Shown piece after piece: positions 48,512 through 58,247 of a stretch of DNA of 64,000 nucleotides. The notes below the pieces were generated by a model. The model was not told the DNA's origin, ran no database searches, and worked only from the letters and a program-made list of their open reading frames with translations. This DNA comes from Phytohabitans houttuyneae (GTDB taxonomy: Bacteria > Actinomycetota > Actinomycetes > Mycobacteriales > Micromonosporaceae), in assembly GCF_011764425.1 (NCBI RefSeq), contig NZ_BLPF01000001.1:2905001-2969000 (forward strand), written 5' to 3'. Each line of letters starts with the position of its first letter. Within the stretch, counting starts at the first letter, position 1. The position numbers and the translations under genes were made by a program.

Positions 48512-49780
48512 TCAGGCCGCGCGCGGAGTCCGATCGTCTATCTGGGCGAAGGTCTCAACGAAGACCGGCAATGCGTTGTGCGCCCGGAAACCCACATTCG
48601 GCTTGAACGAAGTGATGTGCTCGGGGGCGAGCCGCAGGCCGGGAACGGCCGCGGTCAGCTCCGTGAGCGCCACCTGCGCCTCCAGCCGGGCCAGGGCCGC
48701 ACCGATGCAGAAATGCGGTCCGTAACCGAACGCCAGGTGGTCACGGACGTCCGCGCGGTTGGGGTCGAAGACGTCCGGGTGGGAGAACGTCGCCGCGTCC
48801 CGGTTGGCCGCGCCGAGCAGCAGCAGGCAACGGGAGCCGGCGGGGATCGTGGTCTCGCCGAACGTGACGTCCCGCGTGGTGAGCCGCAGCCAGCCGTCGA
48901 TCGCCGGTCCGAAGCGCAGGGTCTCCTCCACGAACGCGGGCACTCCGGCCGGGTTTTCCACCAGCCGCTCCCACCGGGTGGGCACCGACAGCGCGTTGTC
49001 GAGGCCGTGCGCGATCAGGCCGGAGGTCGTCTCGTGCCCCGCCACCAGCAGGTTGAACGCGAAGCTCGCGACCTCGTTTTCGGTCAGGATCTCGTCGTCG
49101 CCGGCCCGGTAGCGCAGCGCCTTGCTGATGAAGTCTTCGCCGCCGCCGCCCTCCTGGGCACGGAGGGTGACCATCTTCTGGCAGTACCGCCAGAAGTCGA
49201 GCAGCCCGCGCGCCAGCCGCACCTGCTCCTCCGGCTCGGGCTGGCCCCAGATCAGCGCGATCTGTCCGTCGGACCAGCTCTTGATCGCCGGTACGTCCTC
49301 GGGCGGCACCCCGAGGAGGTCGACGATGACCAGCAGAGGCAGCTCGGCCGCGAACTCGGACACGAGGTCGACGACGGTGCCCCGCCGGGCGACAAGGCGG
49401 GACACCAGCTCGTCGACGCGCCGGCGCACGATCGCGCCGTACTGCTCATTGACGCGCGCGGACGTGTTCGGGAACGTCGCCCGCAGCGCGCGGCGAGTGC
49501 GCGTATGCGTCGGCGCGTCGGCCGCCGCGGTGGTCGGAGGGGCGTCGATCTCCATGACGATCGCCAGCGCCTCCGGGCACATCTCATAAATGGGCAATAG
49601 GGTCAACGCGTTGCTGAATGCTTCACTGTCGCCCAACGCGTTGCGTACATCTGCGTGTTTTGTGATCAACCACAGTCCGAGATCGTCGGCGTAATGCACC
49701 CGCTCGGGGCCGTCGAGCAGATCCCGCCAAATAGCTGCCGGGTCGGTGAGATACGTGCCAGAGAACGGCCTGAGCTCCAT
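48512..49780 (-). CDS. Cytochrome P450
   Basis: 422 aa. The I-helix oxygen-binding motif is AGHETTSGL near residue 245, the ExxR motif is EETLR, and the heme-thiolate signature FGYGPHFCIGAALARLE carries the ligand Cys near residue 360. A bacterial class P450 needing separate ferredoxin and reductase, neither of which is in the window. Start ATG 49780 with GAGGAGGCAGG upstream. No biosynthetic cluster genes adjoin it, so a degradative or detoxifying role is as likely as secondary metabolism. Confidence 0.95.
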   Translation of the reverse strand: MELRPFSGTYLTDPAAIWRDLLDGPERVHYADDLGLWLITKHADVRNALGDSEAFSNALTLLPIYEMCPEALAIVMEIDAPPTTAAADAPTHTRTRRALRATFPNTSARVNEQYGAIVRRRVDELVSRLVARRGTVVDLVSEFAAELPLLVIVDLLGVPPEDVPAIKSWSDGQIALIWGQPEPEEQVRLARGLLDFWRYCQKMVTLRAQEGGGGEDFISKALRYRAGDDEILTENEVASFAFNLLVAGHETTSGLIAHGLDNALSVPTRWERLVENPAGVPAFVEETLRFGPAIDGWLRLTTRDVTFGETTIPAGSRCLLLLGAANRDAATFSHPDVFDPNRADVRDHLAFGYGPHFCIGAALARLEAQVALTELTAAVPGLRLAPEHITSFKPNVGFRAHNALPVFVETFAQIDDRTPRAA

Positions 49781-49939
49781 GCCTGCCTCCTCGGGACTTC
49801 TACCGTGCGATACCGCGGAGGCCTTAGTCAATAGCGATTCTTGATACGCAATTGGAGGTTCACGTGGGCTCAATAGATGCAAGTTGCGAATTGCACGTGA
49901 GGGCTGTTCTTTGCACGAGGACTAACGGTCGGGAGGGCG

Positions 49940-51610
49940 CTACGGGAGGAACACTTCGCCCGGTTTGACCACCCGCAGCCAGCGACAACCGTAGCGGTCG
50001 AGGCCCACCTTCACCTCCCCGTCCGCCACCGGCGTGCTGCCGTCGGCGAGGAGGTCGACGAGCTTGTCGCCGGGCTCCAGGCCGTCCAGCCGCAGCGTCA
50101 CCTCCACCGGCTCGTCGGCGAAGTTGTGCAGCGCGACAACCGTTCCGCCGTCCTGGTCGGCGCGGTGTGCCAGCACCTGATCGGCGTCGACGGACAGCAC
50201 CTCGTACCGGCCCCAGGCAAGCTCGGGAGATTGCCGGTACCGGCGGATCAGCAGTTTCATCCAGGACAGCAGCGAGGCGGGGTCGCGAAGCTGCGAGACA
50301 ACGTTCACCTCGGCCGGCCCGAATTCGCCGCGCACGAGCGGGGCGACAAGCTTTTCCGGGTCGGCTTTGGAGAAGCCGCCGTTGTCGTCGTCCGACCACT
50401 GCATCGGGGTGCGGACCGCGTTACGCCCTTCCACGCTCAGCTCTTCGCTCATGCCGATCTCCTCGCCGTAGAAGAGCACCGGCGTGCCGGGAAGCGAGAA
50501 GAGCAGGCTGTAGACCATGCGGATGCGGTCGAGGTCACCGTCCAACATGGAGGGCAGGCGGCGGCGCAGGCCGCGGTCGTACAGCTGCATGCTCTTGTCC
50601 GGGCCGAACGCGTCGAAGACCTCCTGCCGCTCCTCCTTGCTCAGCTTGTCCAGCGTCAGCTCGTCGTGGTTGCGCACAAAGGTCGCCCAGTGCCCGTCCT
50701 CGGGCGGCGCCGGCCGCTCGCGCAGCGCCTCGGCGAGCGGAGCGGCCTGCTTGCGCGCGAGCGAAAGGTAGAGCCGCTGCATGCCGATGAAGTCGAAGCA
50801 CATCGTGAGCTCGTCGCCGTCTTCGTCACCGAAGAAGCGCATCGTGTCCGGGTACGGCAGGTTGACCTCGCCCAGCAGCACCGCCTCGCCGTTGTGGCGG
50901 GACAGCAGGGCACGCAGGTCGCGCAGGTACTCGTGCGGGTCGGGCAGCTCCTCGGCGTCCAGCGCGCCTTCGGTCTCGAGCAGGAACGGCACCGCGTCGA
51001 CCCGGAAGCCGGACAGTCCAAGGTGGAGCCAGTAGCCGAGCACGCGGGCGATCTCGTCGCGGACGGCGGGGTTGGCGACGTTGAGGTCCGGCTGGTGCTT
51101 GTAGAAGCGGTGCAGGTAGTACTGCCCAGCCTCCTCGTCGTACTCCCAGAGGCTCTTCTCCTGGTCCGGGAAGACGACGCCTTCGGGCCCGTCAGTGGGC
51201 GGCTCGTCGCGCCAGACGTACCAGTCGCGGTGCGGCGACTCGCGGCTGGACCGGGCGCTCTGAAACCACGGGTGCTGGTTGGAGGTGTGGTTGACCACCA
51301 GGTCGGCGATCACCCGGATGCCACGGTCGCGGGCGACCCGCAGGAACTCCACGAACTCGCCGCTGCTGCCCAGCCGGCTGTCGACACCGTAGAAGTCGGT
51401 GATGTCGTACCCGTCGTCGCGGTCCGGCGTGGGGTAGAACGGCATCAGCCAGATGCAGGTCACGCCCATCTCGTCGAGGTGACCGACCCGCTCGGCGAGG
51501 CCGTGGAAGTCACCGCAGCCGTCTCCGTTCGCGTCGAAGAAGGTCTCCACGTCGAGGCAGTAGATGACCGCGTTCTTCCACCACAGGTCGGCGGTAGTAC
51601 TACGCCTCAT
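49940..51610 (-). CDS. GH13 alpha-amylase-family enzyme (trehalose-synthase-like)
   Basis: 556 aa. GH13 motifs: DLVVNHTS (region I), GFRVDAVPF (catalytic Asp, region II), LLGEVNLPYPD (catalytic Glu, region III) and VRNHDELTLD (region IV, with the His-Asp pair typical of TreS and relatives). A C-terminal beta domain is present (TVVALHNFADEPVEVTL). Closest by motif to the TreS/alpha-amylase subgroup without the maltokinase fusion. Translationally coupled to the LLM oxidoreductase (ATGA). Likely acts on maltose, trehalose or alpha-glucan. Confidence 0.88.
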   Translation of the reverse strand: MRRSTTADLWWKNAVIYCLDVETFFDANGDGCGDFHGLAERVGHLDEMGVTCIWLMPFYPTPDRDDGYDITDFYGVDSRLGSSGEFVEFLRVARDRGIRVIADLVVNHTSNQHPWFQSARSSRESPHRDWYVWRDEPPTDGPEGVVFPDQEKSLWEYDEEAGQYYLHRFYKHQPDLNVANPAVRDEIARVLGYWLHLGLSGFRVDAVPFLLETEGALDAEELPDPHEYLRDLRALLSRHNGEAVLLGEVNLPYPDTMRFFGDEDGDELTMCFDFIGMQRLYLSLARKQAAPLAEALRERPAPPEDGHWATFVRNHDELTLDKLSKEERQEVFDAFGPDKSMQLYDRGLRRRLPSMLDGDLDRIRMVYSLLFSLPGTPVLFYGEEIGMSEELSVEGRNAVRTPMQWSDDDNGGFSKADPEKLVAPLVRGEFGPAEVNVVSQLRDPASLLSWMKLLIRRYRQSPELAWGRYEVLSVDADQVLAHRADQDGGTVVALHNFADEPVEVTLRLDGLEPGDKLVDLLADGSTPVADGEVKVGLDRYGCRWLRVVKPGEVFLP

Positions 51611-52584
51611 GATGCGCCTCCACGCAGTTGCGGCAGCACCTTGGCGCCGAAGACGTCCAGAAACTCGTCCTGCTCCTGACCCACGTGGTGCACCATGATG
51701 GCGTCGAAGCCGAGGTCCGCGTACTCCTGGAGCCAGGCCGCGTGGCGAGCCGGGTCCGCGGAGATCCGCACGACGTCGTGCATCGCCTCCGGCGGCACGT
51801 GCTTGGCCGCCTCCTCGAAATGCTCGACCATCTCCAGGTCCCAGCAGACCGGTGGGGCGAAGACGTTGGTACGCCACTGGTCGTGCGCGATCCGCAGCGC
51901 CTCGTCCTCGTCGGCCGCGTAGCTGACGTGCACCTGCAAGCGCAGCGGCCCCCGGCCACCCGCCTCGCGGTAGGCGTCGATCATCTGCCGGAGGTGATCG
52001 TGCGGCGCGCCGACGGTGATCAGCCCGTCGGCCCACTCCGCGCACCACCGCGCGGTCTCCACGCTCACCGCCGCCCCGACCAGGGCCGGCATCTCGGCGG
52101 GCCGGGTCCACAGCTTCGCGCGATCGACCGTGACCAGGCCGTCGTGGGTCACCTCGGCGCCGGCCAGCAGCGCCCGGATCACGTCGACGCACTCGCGCAG
52201 CCGGGCGTTGCGCACATCCTTGCGCGGCCACGCCTCGCCGGTGATGTGCTCGTTGCTGTACTCGCCGGTGCCCAGGGCGGCCCAGAAGCGCCCCGGGTAC
52301 ATGCTGGCGAGCGTGCCGATGGCCTGCGCGGTGATCGCCGGGTGGTAGCGCTGGCCGGGCGCGGTCACGACGCCGAAGGGAAGCCGTGTGGCCTGGAGCG
52401 CGGCGCCCAGCCACGACCAGGCGAAGCCGGACTCACCTTGGCGCTCGCTCCACGGCGAGAAGTGGTCGGAGCACATCGCCGCGTCGAAGCCGGCCCGCTC
52501 GGCCCGGACGGCCGCGGCGAGCAGGCCACCCGGGTCGATCTGCTCGTGCGAGGCGTGGAAGCCGTAGAGGGTCATGAGAAGCAA
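51607..52584 (-). CDS. LLM-class flavin/F420-dependent oxidoreductase (TIGR03885-like)
   Basis: 325 aa luciferase-like TIM barrel. Recognised by GFHASHEQIDPGGLLAAAVRAERAGFDAAMCSDHFSPW at the N-terminus and the GEYSNEHITGEAWP region. These proteins commonly use F420 in actinobacteria, though the substrate is unknown. It overlaps the following GH13 gene (ATGA). TTG 52584 with AAGGG upstream is the likely start; ATG 52575 is an alternative. Divergent from pgi. Confidence 0.85.
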   Translation of the reverse strand: MLLMTLYGFHASHEQIDPGGLLAAAVRAERAGFDAAMCSDHFSPWSERQGESGFAWSWLGAALQATRLPFGVVTAPGQRYHPAITAQAIGTLASMYPGRFWAALGTGEYSNEHITGEAWPRKDVRNARLRECVDVIRALLAGAEVTHDGLVTVDRAKLWTRPAEMPALVGAAVSVETARWCAEWADGLITVGAPHDHLRQMIDAYREAGGRGPLRLQVHVSYAADEDEALRIAHDQWRTNVFAPPVCWDLEMVEHFEEAAKHVPPEAMHDVVRISADPARHAAWLQEYADLGFDAIMVHHVGQEQDEFLDVFGAKVLPQLRGGAS

Positions 52585-52674
52585 CGTGCCCTTCTCCGCG
52601 CAGTCTTACACCGGTCGTTCATCAGCGACGGCTAAGGTCGGGTGGGTTCCGTACCAAAAAGCCGGGAGTGAGCG

Positions 52675-54321
52675 ATGCCTGACACAGTCCGCCTCAATGA
52701 GCTACCCGAGTGGGCCGCGCTGGCCAAGCACCGCGCGGAGCTGGGCGGGACGCACTTGCGGGAGCTGTTCGGGTCGGATCCGGCGCGCGCCGACCGGCTC
52801 ACGGTGGGTGTCGGCGACCTCTACCTGGACTACTCCAAGCACCTGGTGACCGACGACACGCTGGCGCTGCTGCGCGACCTCGCGGCGGCACGGGGTGTGG
52901 CCGAGCTCCGGGACGCGATGTTCCGGGGCGAAAAGATCAACGTCACCGAGCGTCGCGCCGTCCTGCACACCGCGCTGCGGGCGCCGCGCGACGCGGTGAT
53001 CGAAGTCGACGGTGAAAACATCGTGCCGGCCGTGCACGCCGTCCTGGACAAGATGGCCGCCTTCGCCGACTCCGTCCGCTCCGGCGCCTGGATCGGCGCG
53101 ACCGGCAAGCGCATCCGCACGGTCGTCAACATCGGCATCGGCGGCTCGGACCTGGGGCCGGCGATGGCGTACGAGGCCCTGCGCCCGTACACGGCGCGGG
53201 CGCTCGACTTCCGCTTCGTGTCCAATGTAGACGGCGCCGACCTGCACGAGGCGACCCGCGACCTCGACCCGGCGGAGACGCTCTTCATCGTGGCGTCGAA
53301 GACGTTCACCACGATCGAGACCATCACCAACGCCACCTCCGCCCGCACCTGGCTGGTCGACGGCCTCGGCGGCGACGAGAGCGCGGTCGCCAAGCACTTC
53401 GTGGCGCTGTCGACAAACGCCAAGGAGGTGTCGGCGTTCGGGATCGACACGCAGAACATGTTCGAGTTCTGGGACTGGGTGGGCGGCCGCTACTCGTACG
53501 ACTCGGCGATCGGCCTGTCCCTGATGATCGCGATCGGGCCCGAGCACTTCCGCGCGATGCTCGACGGCTTCCACACCGTCGACGAGCACTTCCGCACCGC
53601 GCCGCCGGAGTCGAACGCGCCGCTGCTGCTCGGCCTGCTCGGCGTCTGGTACGGGGCCTTCTTCGACGCGCAGTCGCACGCCGTGCTGCCGTACAGCCAC
53701 TACCTCTCGAAGTTCCCGGCGTACCTGCAGCAGCTCGACATGGAGTCCAACGGCAAGTACGTCGACCGCGAGGGCCGGCCGGTCGCCTGGCAGACCGGCC
53801 CGGTGGTGTGGGGCACGCCGGGCACCAACGGCCAGCACGCCTACTACCAGCTGCTGCACCAGGGCACCAAGACGATCCCGGCCGACCTGATCGGCTTCGC
53901 CCGCCCGGTGGCCGAGCTGCCCGCGCGGCTGGCCGCACAGCACGACCTGCTGATGGCCAACCTCTTCGCGCAGGGCCAGGCGCTCGCGTTCGGCAAGACC
54001 GCCGACGAGGTGCGGGCCGAGGGGGTGCCGGAGGAGCAGGTGCCGCACCGCACGTTCCTGGGCAACCACCCGACCACGACGATCCTCGCTTCCGAGCTGT
54101 CCCCGTCGGTGCTCGGCCAGCTCGTCGCCCTGTACGAGCACAAGGTCTTCGTGCAAGGTGCGATCTGGGACATCGACTCGTTCGACCAGTGGGGCGTCGA
54201 GCTGGGCAAGGTGCTCGCCAAGCGGGTCGAGCCGGCCCTCACCGAGGGCGCTTCGGTGCCGGGCCTCGACCCGTCCACCGCCGAGCTCGTGGCGAAGTAC
54301 CGCGAGCTGCGCGGCCGCTAG
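52675..54321 (+). CDS. pgi: Glucose-6-phosphate isomerase
   Basis: 548 aa, cytosolic, interconverting glucose-6-phosphate and fructose-6-phosphate in glycolysis. Signature regions [47 protein letters not shown] and [12 protein letters not shown] are all present, with the C-terminal [13 protein letters not shown]. Start ATG 52675 with CGGGAGTGAG upstream. Single gene, divergent from the LLM/GH13 pair. Confidence 0.97.
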   Translation: MPDTVRLNELPEWAALAKHRAELGGTHLRELFGSDPARADRLTVGVGDLYLDYSKHLVTDDTLALLRDLAAARGVAELRDAMFRGEKINVTERRAVLHTALRAPRDAVIEVDGENIVPAVHAVLDKMAAFADSVRSGAWIGATGKRIRTVVNIGIGGSDLGPAMAYEALRPYTARALDFRFVSNVDGADLHEATRDLDPAETLFIVASKTFTTIETITNATSARTWLVDGLGGDESAVAKHFVALSTNAKEVSAFGIDTQNMFEFWDWVGGRYSYDSAIGLSLMIAIGPEHFRAMLDGFHTVDEHFRTAPPESNAPLLLGLLGVWYGAFFDAQSHAVLPYSHYLSKFPAYLQQLDMESNGKYVDREGRPVAWQTGPVVWGTPGTNGQHAYYQLLHQGTKTIPADLIGFARPVAELPARLAAQHDLLMANLFAQGQALAFGKTADEVRAEGVPEEQVPHRTFLGNHPTTTILASELSPSVLGQLVALYEHKVFVQGAIWDIDSFDQWGVELGKVLAKRVEPALTEGASVPGLDPSTAELVAKYRELRGR

Positions 54322-54421
54322 CTCCGGAGCCAGACCAGGAAAACGAAGACATGGGCTACCGCGATGTCCGCGGTGGTCCGGACCGCTGCTCCCGCGGCCT
54401 CACCCGCCGCTGTGCCACGGG

Positions 54422-54726
54422 CGCGTCTCAAGCTGGGCGCACCGGTGCGCCCAACCACCGCGGCTGGCGCGGGCGCAGCCGTGCGCCCAGCTTCAGAGGC
54501 GCACCAGGAAACACCCCGCCAGAGGGTCGAAAGGCGAATCCGTTCAGACCCCAGGCACACCGCGGACCGGTGGTGCCGCCCGCGAGCCGAGCCACAGCCG
54601 ATCCGCCAGTCGTTCTTGCACCTCGGACCTGGCAGCGGGGGCCGGGGGTGTCGGCGAGCGCTGCGAGCCGCCGGCCGCCGCGGTCTCCGGCGGGAGCGAC
54701 GGCCCGCCGCTGACGCGGCCCGGGAC
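54422..54726 (-). repeat. Interspersed intergenic repeat, copy 3 with palindromes
   Basis: The gene-free region 54322-54740 contains the repeat core 54632-54726 (GTCTCCGGCGGGAGCGACGG shared with the 39-kb copy). It also holds the perfect 20-bp palindrome TGGGCGCACCGGTGCGCCCA (54434-54453) and the hairpin GGGCGCAGCCGTGCGCCC (54471-54488), whose arms resemble those at about 8419-8435. The palindromes could terminate pgi or the MFS gene. No reading frame has a start and ribosome site here. Confidence 0.6.
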
Positions 54727-54740
54727 ATCGGGCTTTGACC

Positions 54741-55988
54741 CTAGACGGTGACCAGCGCCGGGGTCCGTGGCCGGCTCGCGGCGGCTCCGGCGCGGCTGCG
54801 CTCGGCCCACCGCAGCGCCGGCGCCATGCCGAGGCCGGCGGCGAGGAACAGGGCGCCGAGCACGAGCCAGCCCGGCGTGCCCCAGCCGATCAGCAGCGTG
54901 GTCATCACGACCGGCCCGAGCATGCGGGCGATCTGCGGACCCATCCCGAAGAATCCCTGGTACTGGCCCTGCCTGCCGGCCGGCGCGAGCCCGAAGCCCA
55001 GCTCCCAGGCGGCCGCGCCCTGCATCATCTCGCCGAGCACCTGCACCGCGGCGGCCGTGAGCAGGATCGCGACCGTCGCCACCGCACCGACGCGGCCGGC
55101 GGAGAGGGCGTAGACGCCGCAGGCCGCGAGCAGGACCCAGCCGGCCCTGCCGGTGATCCGGGCGGCGGCGCGCAGGCTGGTCACCCGCTGCGCGACCCGC
55201 ACCTGGAAGAGCACGACGCTCAGCATGTTGACGATCAGGAGACCGGCGGCCATCGCCTTGGGAGCGTCGGTGCGCTCGACGATCCACAGTGGAAGGCCGA
55301 GGCTGAGCAGCGGCATGTTCAGGTACATGATGGCGTTCAGCAGCGTGATCAGCGCGTACGGCCGGTCGCGCAGCACCGCCAGCCGCGGCCCGGCGTCCGG
55401 CGCGGGCGGGGCGGGCGGCACCTCGGGGAGGCGGCGCAGCACGAGCGCGGCGGCGAGGAAGCTGGCCGCGTCCATCGCGAAGACCGCCAGGTACGCCCCG
55501 GCTGTGTCGAAGGTCAGCGCGAGGCCGCCGAGCCCGGCGCCGACGGCCAGGCCCGCGTTGAGGGTCGCCTGCAGGTGTGCCCGCACGCGGGTGCGCTCGG
55601 CGGGGTCGACGAGGCCGGCCAGGAGTGCCCCGCGGGCCGAGGTGAGGCCGCCCTGGCAGCACGCGTAGAGGCAGGCGACGAGCAGGAAGAGCGGGAACGA
55701 GCGGACCACCAGGAAGCAGGTCAGCGTGCCCGCGGTGGCGACGGCGAGCACGATCGCGGCCCGGCGCGGTCCGAAGCGGTCGGCGATATATCCGAGGGGT
55801 ACGCCGGCCAGCATGCCCGTGGCCCAGGCGAGGGTGAGCGCCAGGCCGACCTGTGTCGCGGAGAGCCCGACCACGCGGGTGAAGAAGAGCGCGGAGCAGG
55901 CGTAGAAGGCGCCGTCGCCGAGGGAGTTGGCGAGCTGGGCGAGGGCCAGGACGCGGGGCGGGCCGGAGGGCGGGACGAACCGTGACAT
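54741..55988 (-). CDS. MFS transporter
   Basis: 415 aa with about 12 hydrophobic segments and the MFS loop motif (GYIADRFGPRRAAIVLAVA, loop 2-3). Start ATG 55988 (MSRFVPPSGPPRV). A drug/metabolite efflux-type member by length and motif; substrate unknown. The upstream region 55989-56090 carries several CCAAT/ATTGG inverted elements that might be a regulator site. Confidence 0.85.
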   Translation of the reverse strand: MSRFVPPSGPPRVLALAQLANSLGDGAFYACSALFFTRVVGLSATQVGLALTLAWATGMLAGVPLGYIADRFGPRRAAIVLAVATAGTLTCFLVVRSFPLFLLVACLYACCQGGLTSARGALLAGLVDPAERTRVRAHLQATLNAGLAVGAGLGGLALTFDTAGAYLAVFAMDAASFLAAALVLRRLPEVPPAPPAPDAGPRLAVLRDRPYALITLLNAIMYLNMPLLSLGLPLWIVERTDAPKAMAAGLLIVNMLSVVLFQVRVAQRVTSLRAAARITGRAGWVLLAACGVYALSAGRVGAVATVAILLTAAAVQVLGEMMQGAAAWELGFGLAPAGRQGQYQGFFGMGPQIARMLGPVVMTTLLIGWGTPGWLVLGALFLAAGLGMAPALRWAERSRAGAAASRPRTPALVTV

Positions 55989-56090
55989 GAGATCAACGTA
56001 CGGACGGTCATTGGCTCGTTGAAGCGCCAATACCGGCCAAGTTGATTGGGCCAATACAGGTCCACTTGAATCGTTTTACACCCGTAATGC

Positions 56091-56138
56091 CCTCCGGTGC
56101 CGGCGCTGCCCCGCACATGGCCTCGCCGGCACCGGAGG
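56091..56138 (-). terminator. Terminator of the rhamnose-type ABC operon
   Basis: CCTCCGGTGCCGGCG (56091-56105) pairs perfectly with CGCCGGCACCGGAGG (56124-56138), an 18-nt loop between them, 11 bp beyond the rhaS stop. The perfect 15-bp stem marks the end of the minus-strand sugar ABC operon. Confidence 0.75.
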
Positions 56139-56148
56139 AGTCTCTGGG

Positions 56149-57219
56149 TCAGAAGTTGAACTGGTCGATGTTGGAGGCGTCGAACACGGTCGGCGGGCCG
56201 AGCACGACGACACCGTCGGTGCCGATCGTGTATTCCCCTAGCTTGCCGGCGGTGAACTTCTCCCCTTCCTTACCCGTGATCATGCCCGAAGCCAGCGCTG
56301 CGCCGGCGTAGGCGGCCAAGTACCCGAGGTCGGCCGGGCTCCACAGGGCGAAGTTCTTGACCGTGCCGTCCTTGACGAACTCGCGCATCTGGTTCGGCGT
56401 GCCGAGGCCGGTCAGCGCGACCTTGCCCTTGTACTGCGAGCCGGACAGGTACCGGGCCGCCGCGGCCACACCGACGGTCGTGGGCGAGATGATGCCCTTC
56501 AGGTCGGGGTACGAGGACAGCAGACCCTGGGTCTCCTGGAACGACTTCTCGTCCTTGTCATCGCCGTACGCGACCGTGACCAGCTCGATCTTGGAGTACT
56601 CCGGCTTCTTCAGCTCGGTCTTCATCAGCTCGATCCAGGCGTTCTGGTTCGTCGCGTTCGCCGTCGCGGACAGGATCGCGATCTTTCCCGCGCCGCCGAT
56701 CTGGTCGGAGATGAGCTTGACCTGGTTTTCCGCGATCCCCTCGGCGGTGACCTGGTTGACGAACAGGTCGCGGCAGTCCTTGTTGGTGTCGGAGTCGAAG
56801 GTGACGACCTTCGCACCGCCCTGCCGGGCCTGGTTGACGGCGCCGCAGATCGCGTTCGGGTCGTTGGCGGAGATGACGATGACGTCGCTGCCCTGCTGGG
56901 TCAGGGTGTTGATGTAGGAGACCTGCGAGGAGGCGGAGGCTTCGGACGGGCCGACCTCCTTGTACTCGCCCTTGAACTCCTCCACCGCCGACTTGCCACC
57001 GTTGTCGGAGACCGTGAAGTACGGGTTGTTGACCTGCTTGGGCAGGAAGGCGACCGACAGGCCCTCCTTTATCTGCCCCGACGCGCCCGCGCTGTTACCG
57101 GCGGCAGGAGGGTCTCCGCCCTCGTCGTCGCTGGCGCACGCCACCGCGCTCAGCATCAACGCCGACAGCGTGATGACGGAAGCCCCCAGGCGCATGCGTC
57201 GGGTCCGCATACCTCTCAT
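56149..57219 (-). CDS. rhaS: Rhamnose-type ABC substrate-binding lipoprotein (RhaS)
   Basis: 356 aa. Signal peptide with lipobox ending SAVAC, then a LacI-like periplasmic-binding fold. VGPSEASASSQVSYINTLTQQGSDVI, VISANDPNAICGAV and VTFDSDTNKDCRDLF match the rhamnose-binding RhaS group in actinobacteria. Start ATG 57219 with GAGGAAGGAAAG upstream. Delivers sugar to the RhaPQ channel. Rhamnose is assigned by family resemblance; autoinducer-2 or another deoxysugar cannot be excluded. Confidence 0.82.
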   Translation of the reverse strand: MRGMRTRRMRLGASVITLSALMLSAVACASDDEGGDPPAAGNSAGASGQIKEGLSVAFLPKQVNNPYFTVSDNGGKSAVEEFKGEYKEVGPSEASASSQVSYINTLTQQGSDVIVISANDPNAICGAVNQARQGGAKVVTFDSDTNKDCRDLFVNQVTAEGIAENQVKLISDQIGGAGKIAILSATANATNQNAWIELMKTELKKPEYSKIELVTVAYGDDKDEKSFQETQGLLSSYPDLKGIISPTTVGVAAAARYLSGSQYKGKVALTGLGTPNQMREFVKDGTVKNFALWSPADLGYLAAYAGAALASGMITGKEGEKFTAGKLGEYTIGTDGVVVLGPPTVFDASNIDQFNF

Positions 57220-57257
57220 GGCTCTTTCCTTCCTCGACAGGACACGTAAACAGGGCT

Positions 57258-58247
57258 CTAGCCGCCAGCGGCGGGCGAAACAGCGGGTCGTCGCCGGCGT
57301 AGCCGGGCGCGGAGCATGGCCGCCGCGTTCGGGCCGACGACGGAGATGATCAGGAGGGTGCCGGTGACGATGGTGAGCGTGTCGGCCGGCACGTCGGCGA
57401 GTTGGAGGGCGTTGCGCAGAGTGATCAGGAGCAGCACGCCGGCCATGACGCCGACGAGCGTGCCGCGGCCGCCGAAGATGGAGACCCCGCCGAGCAGGAC
57501 GGCGGCGACGACGGAGAGTTCGAGGCCGGCGCCGTTGTCCGCGCGGGCGGAGGCGTAGCGCATGGTCCAGAAGAAGCCGGCGAGGGACGCGATGGTCGCG
57601 GTGAGGACGAACAGCCAGAACTTCGTCTTCGCGACGGAGATGCCGGAGAAGGTGGCGGCCTGGTCGTTGTTACCCATCGCGAACAGCGCCCGCCCGATCG
57701 GCGTCGCGTGCAGCACGATCCCGAAAATCACCGCGAGGACGGCCACGACCAGCGCGACCCAGGGCACTGTGGTGCCGGGCAGGGCTTCGATCATGTTGCC
57801 GGTCCAGCTGAACGGGAAGTCGGCGACCGCCTTGTCGCCGAGCACCACGTAGGCCAGGCCGCGGTAGAGGGCGAGGGTGCCGATCGTGACCGCCAGGGAC
57901 GGCAGCCCGAACCCGGTGACGAACAGCCCGTTGACCGCGCCGAGCACCATCCCGAGCAGCAGGATGATCGGCAGGATCAGTGGCAGCGGGACGCCGGACA
58001 TCCACAGCTGGCCCATGACCGCGCTGGACAGGCCCAACACGCTGGCCACAGACAGGTCGATCTCGCCGGTGATGACGACAAGCGTCATCGGCAGCGCGAT
58101 CAACGCGATCGGGATGACGTCCAGCAGCAGGAAGCCCCAGAAGCGGGAGGTCGCGAAGCCTTCCACCGCCACCGACGACACGACCACCACGATGGCCAGG
58201 ACGACGATGACAAGCACGTCCCAGGAGCCCAACCGTTTACGCACCAC
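57258..58247 (-). CDS. rhaQ: Sugar ABC permease (RhaQ-like)
   Basis: 329 aa, ~10 membrane helices of the CUT2/RbsC family: VVITGEIDLSVASVLGLSSA, GLFVTGFGLPSLAVTIGTLALYRG, AVLLGGVSIFGGRGTLVGV. GTG 58247 overlaps rhaP by 11 bp. Second of two permeases, as in rhamnose (RhaP/RhaQ) and AI-2 (LsrC/D) systems. Confidence 0.85.
   Translation of the reverse strand: MVRKRLGSWDVLVIVVLAIVVVVSSVAVEGFATSRFWGFLLLDVIPIALIALPMTLVVITGEIDLSVASVLGLSSAVMGQLWMSGVPLPLILPIILLLGMVLGAVNGLFVTGFGLPSLAVTIGTLALYRGLAYVVLGDKAVADFPFSWTGNMIEALPGTTVPWVALVVAVLAVIFGIVLHATPIGRALFAMGNNDQAATFSGISVAKTKFWLFVLTATIASLAGFFWTMRYASARADNGAGLELSVVAAVLLGGVSIFGGRGTLVGVMAGVLLLITLRNALQLADVPADTLTIVTGTLLIISVVGPNAAAMLRARLRRRRPAVSPAAGG

Noticed and set aside
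48512-49780. Secondary-metabolite cluster around the P450
   Set aside because: No synthase, tailoring or resistance genes nearby.
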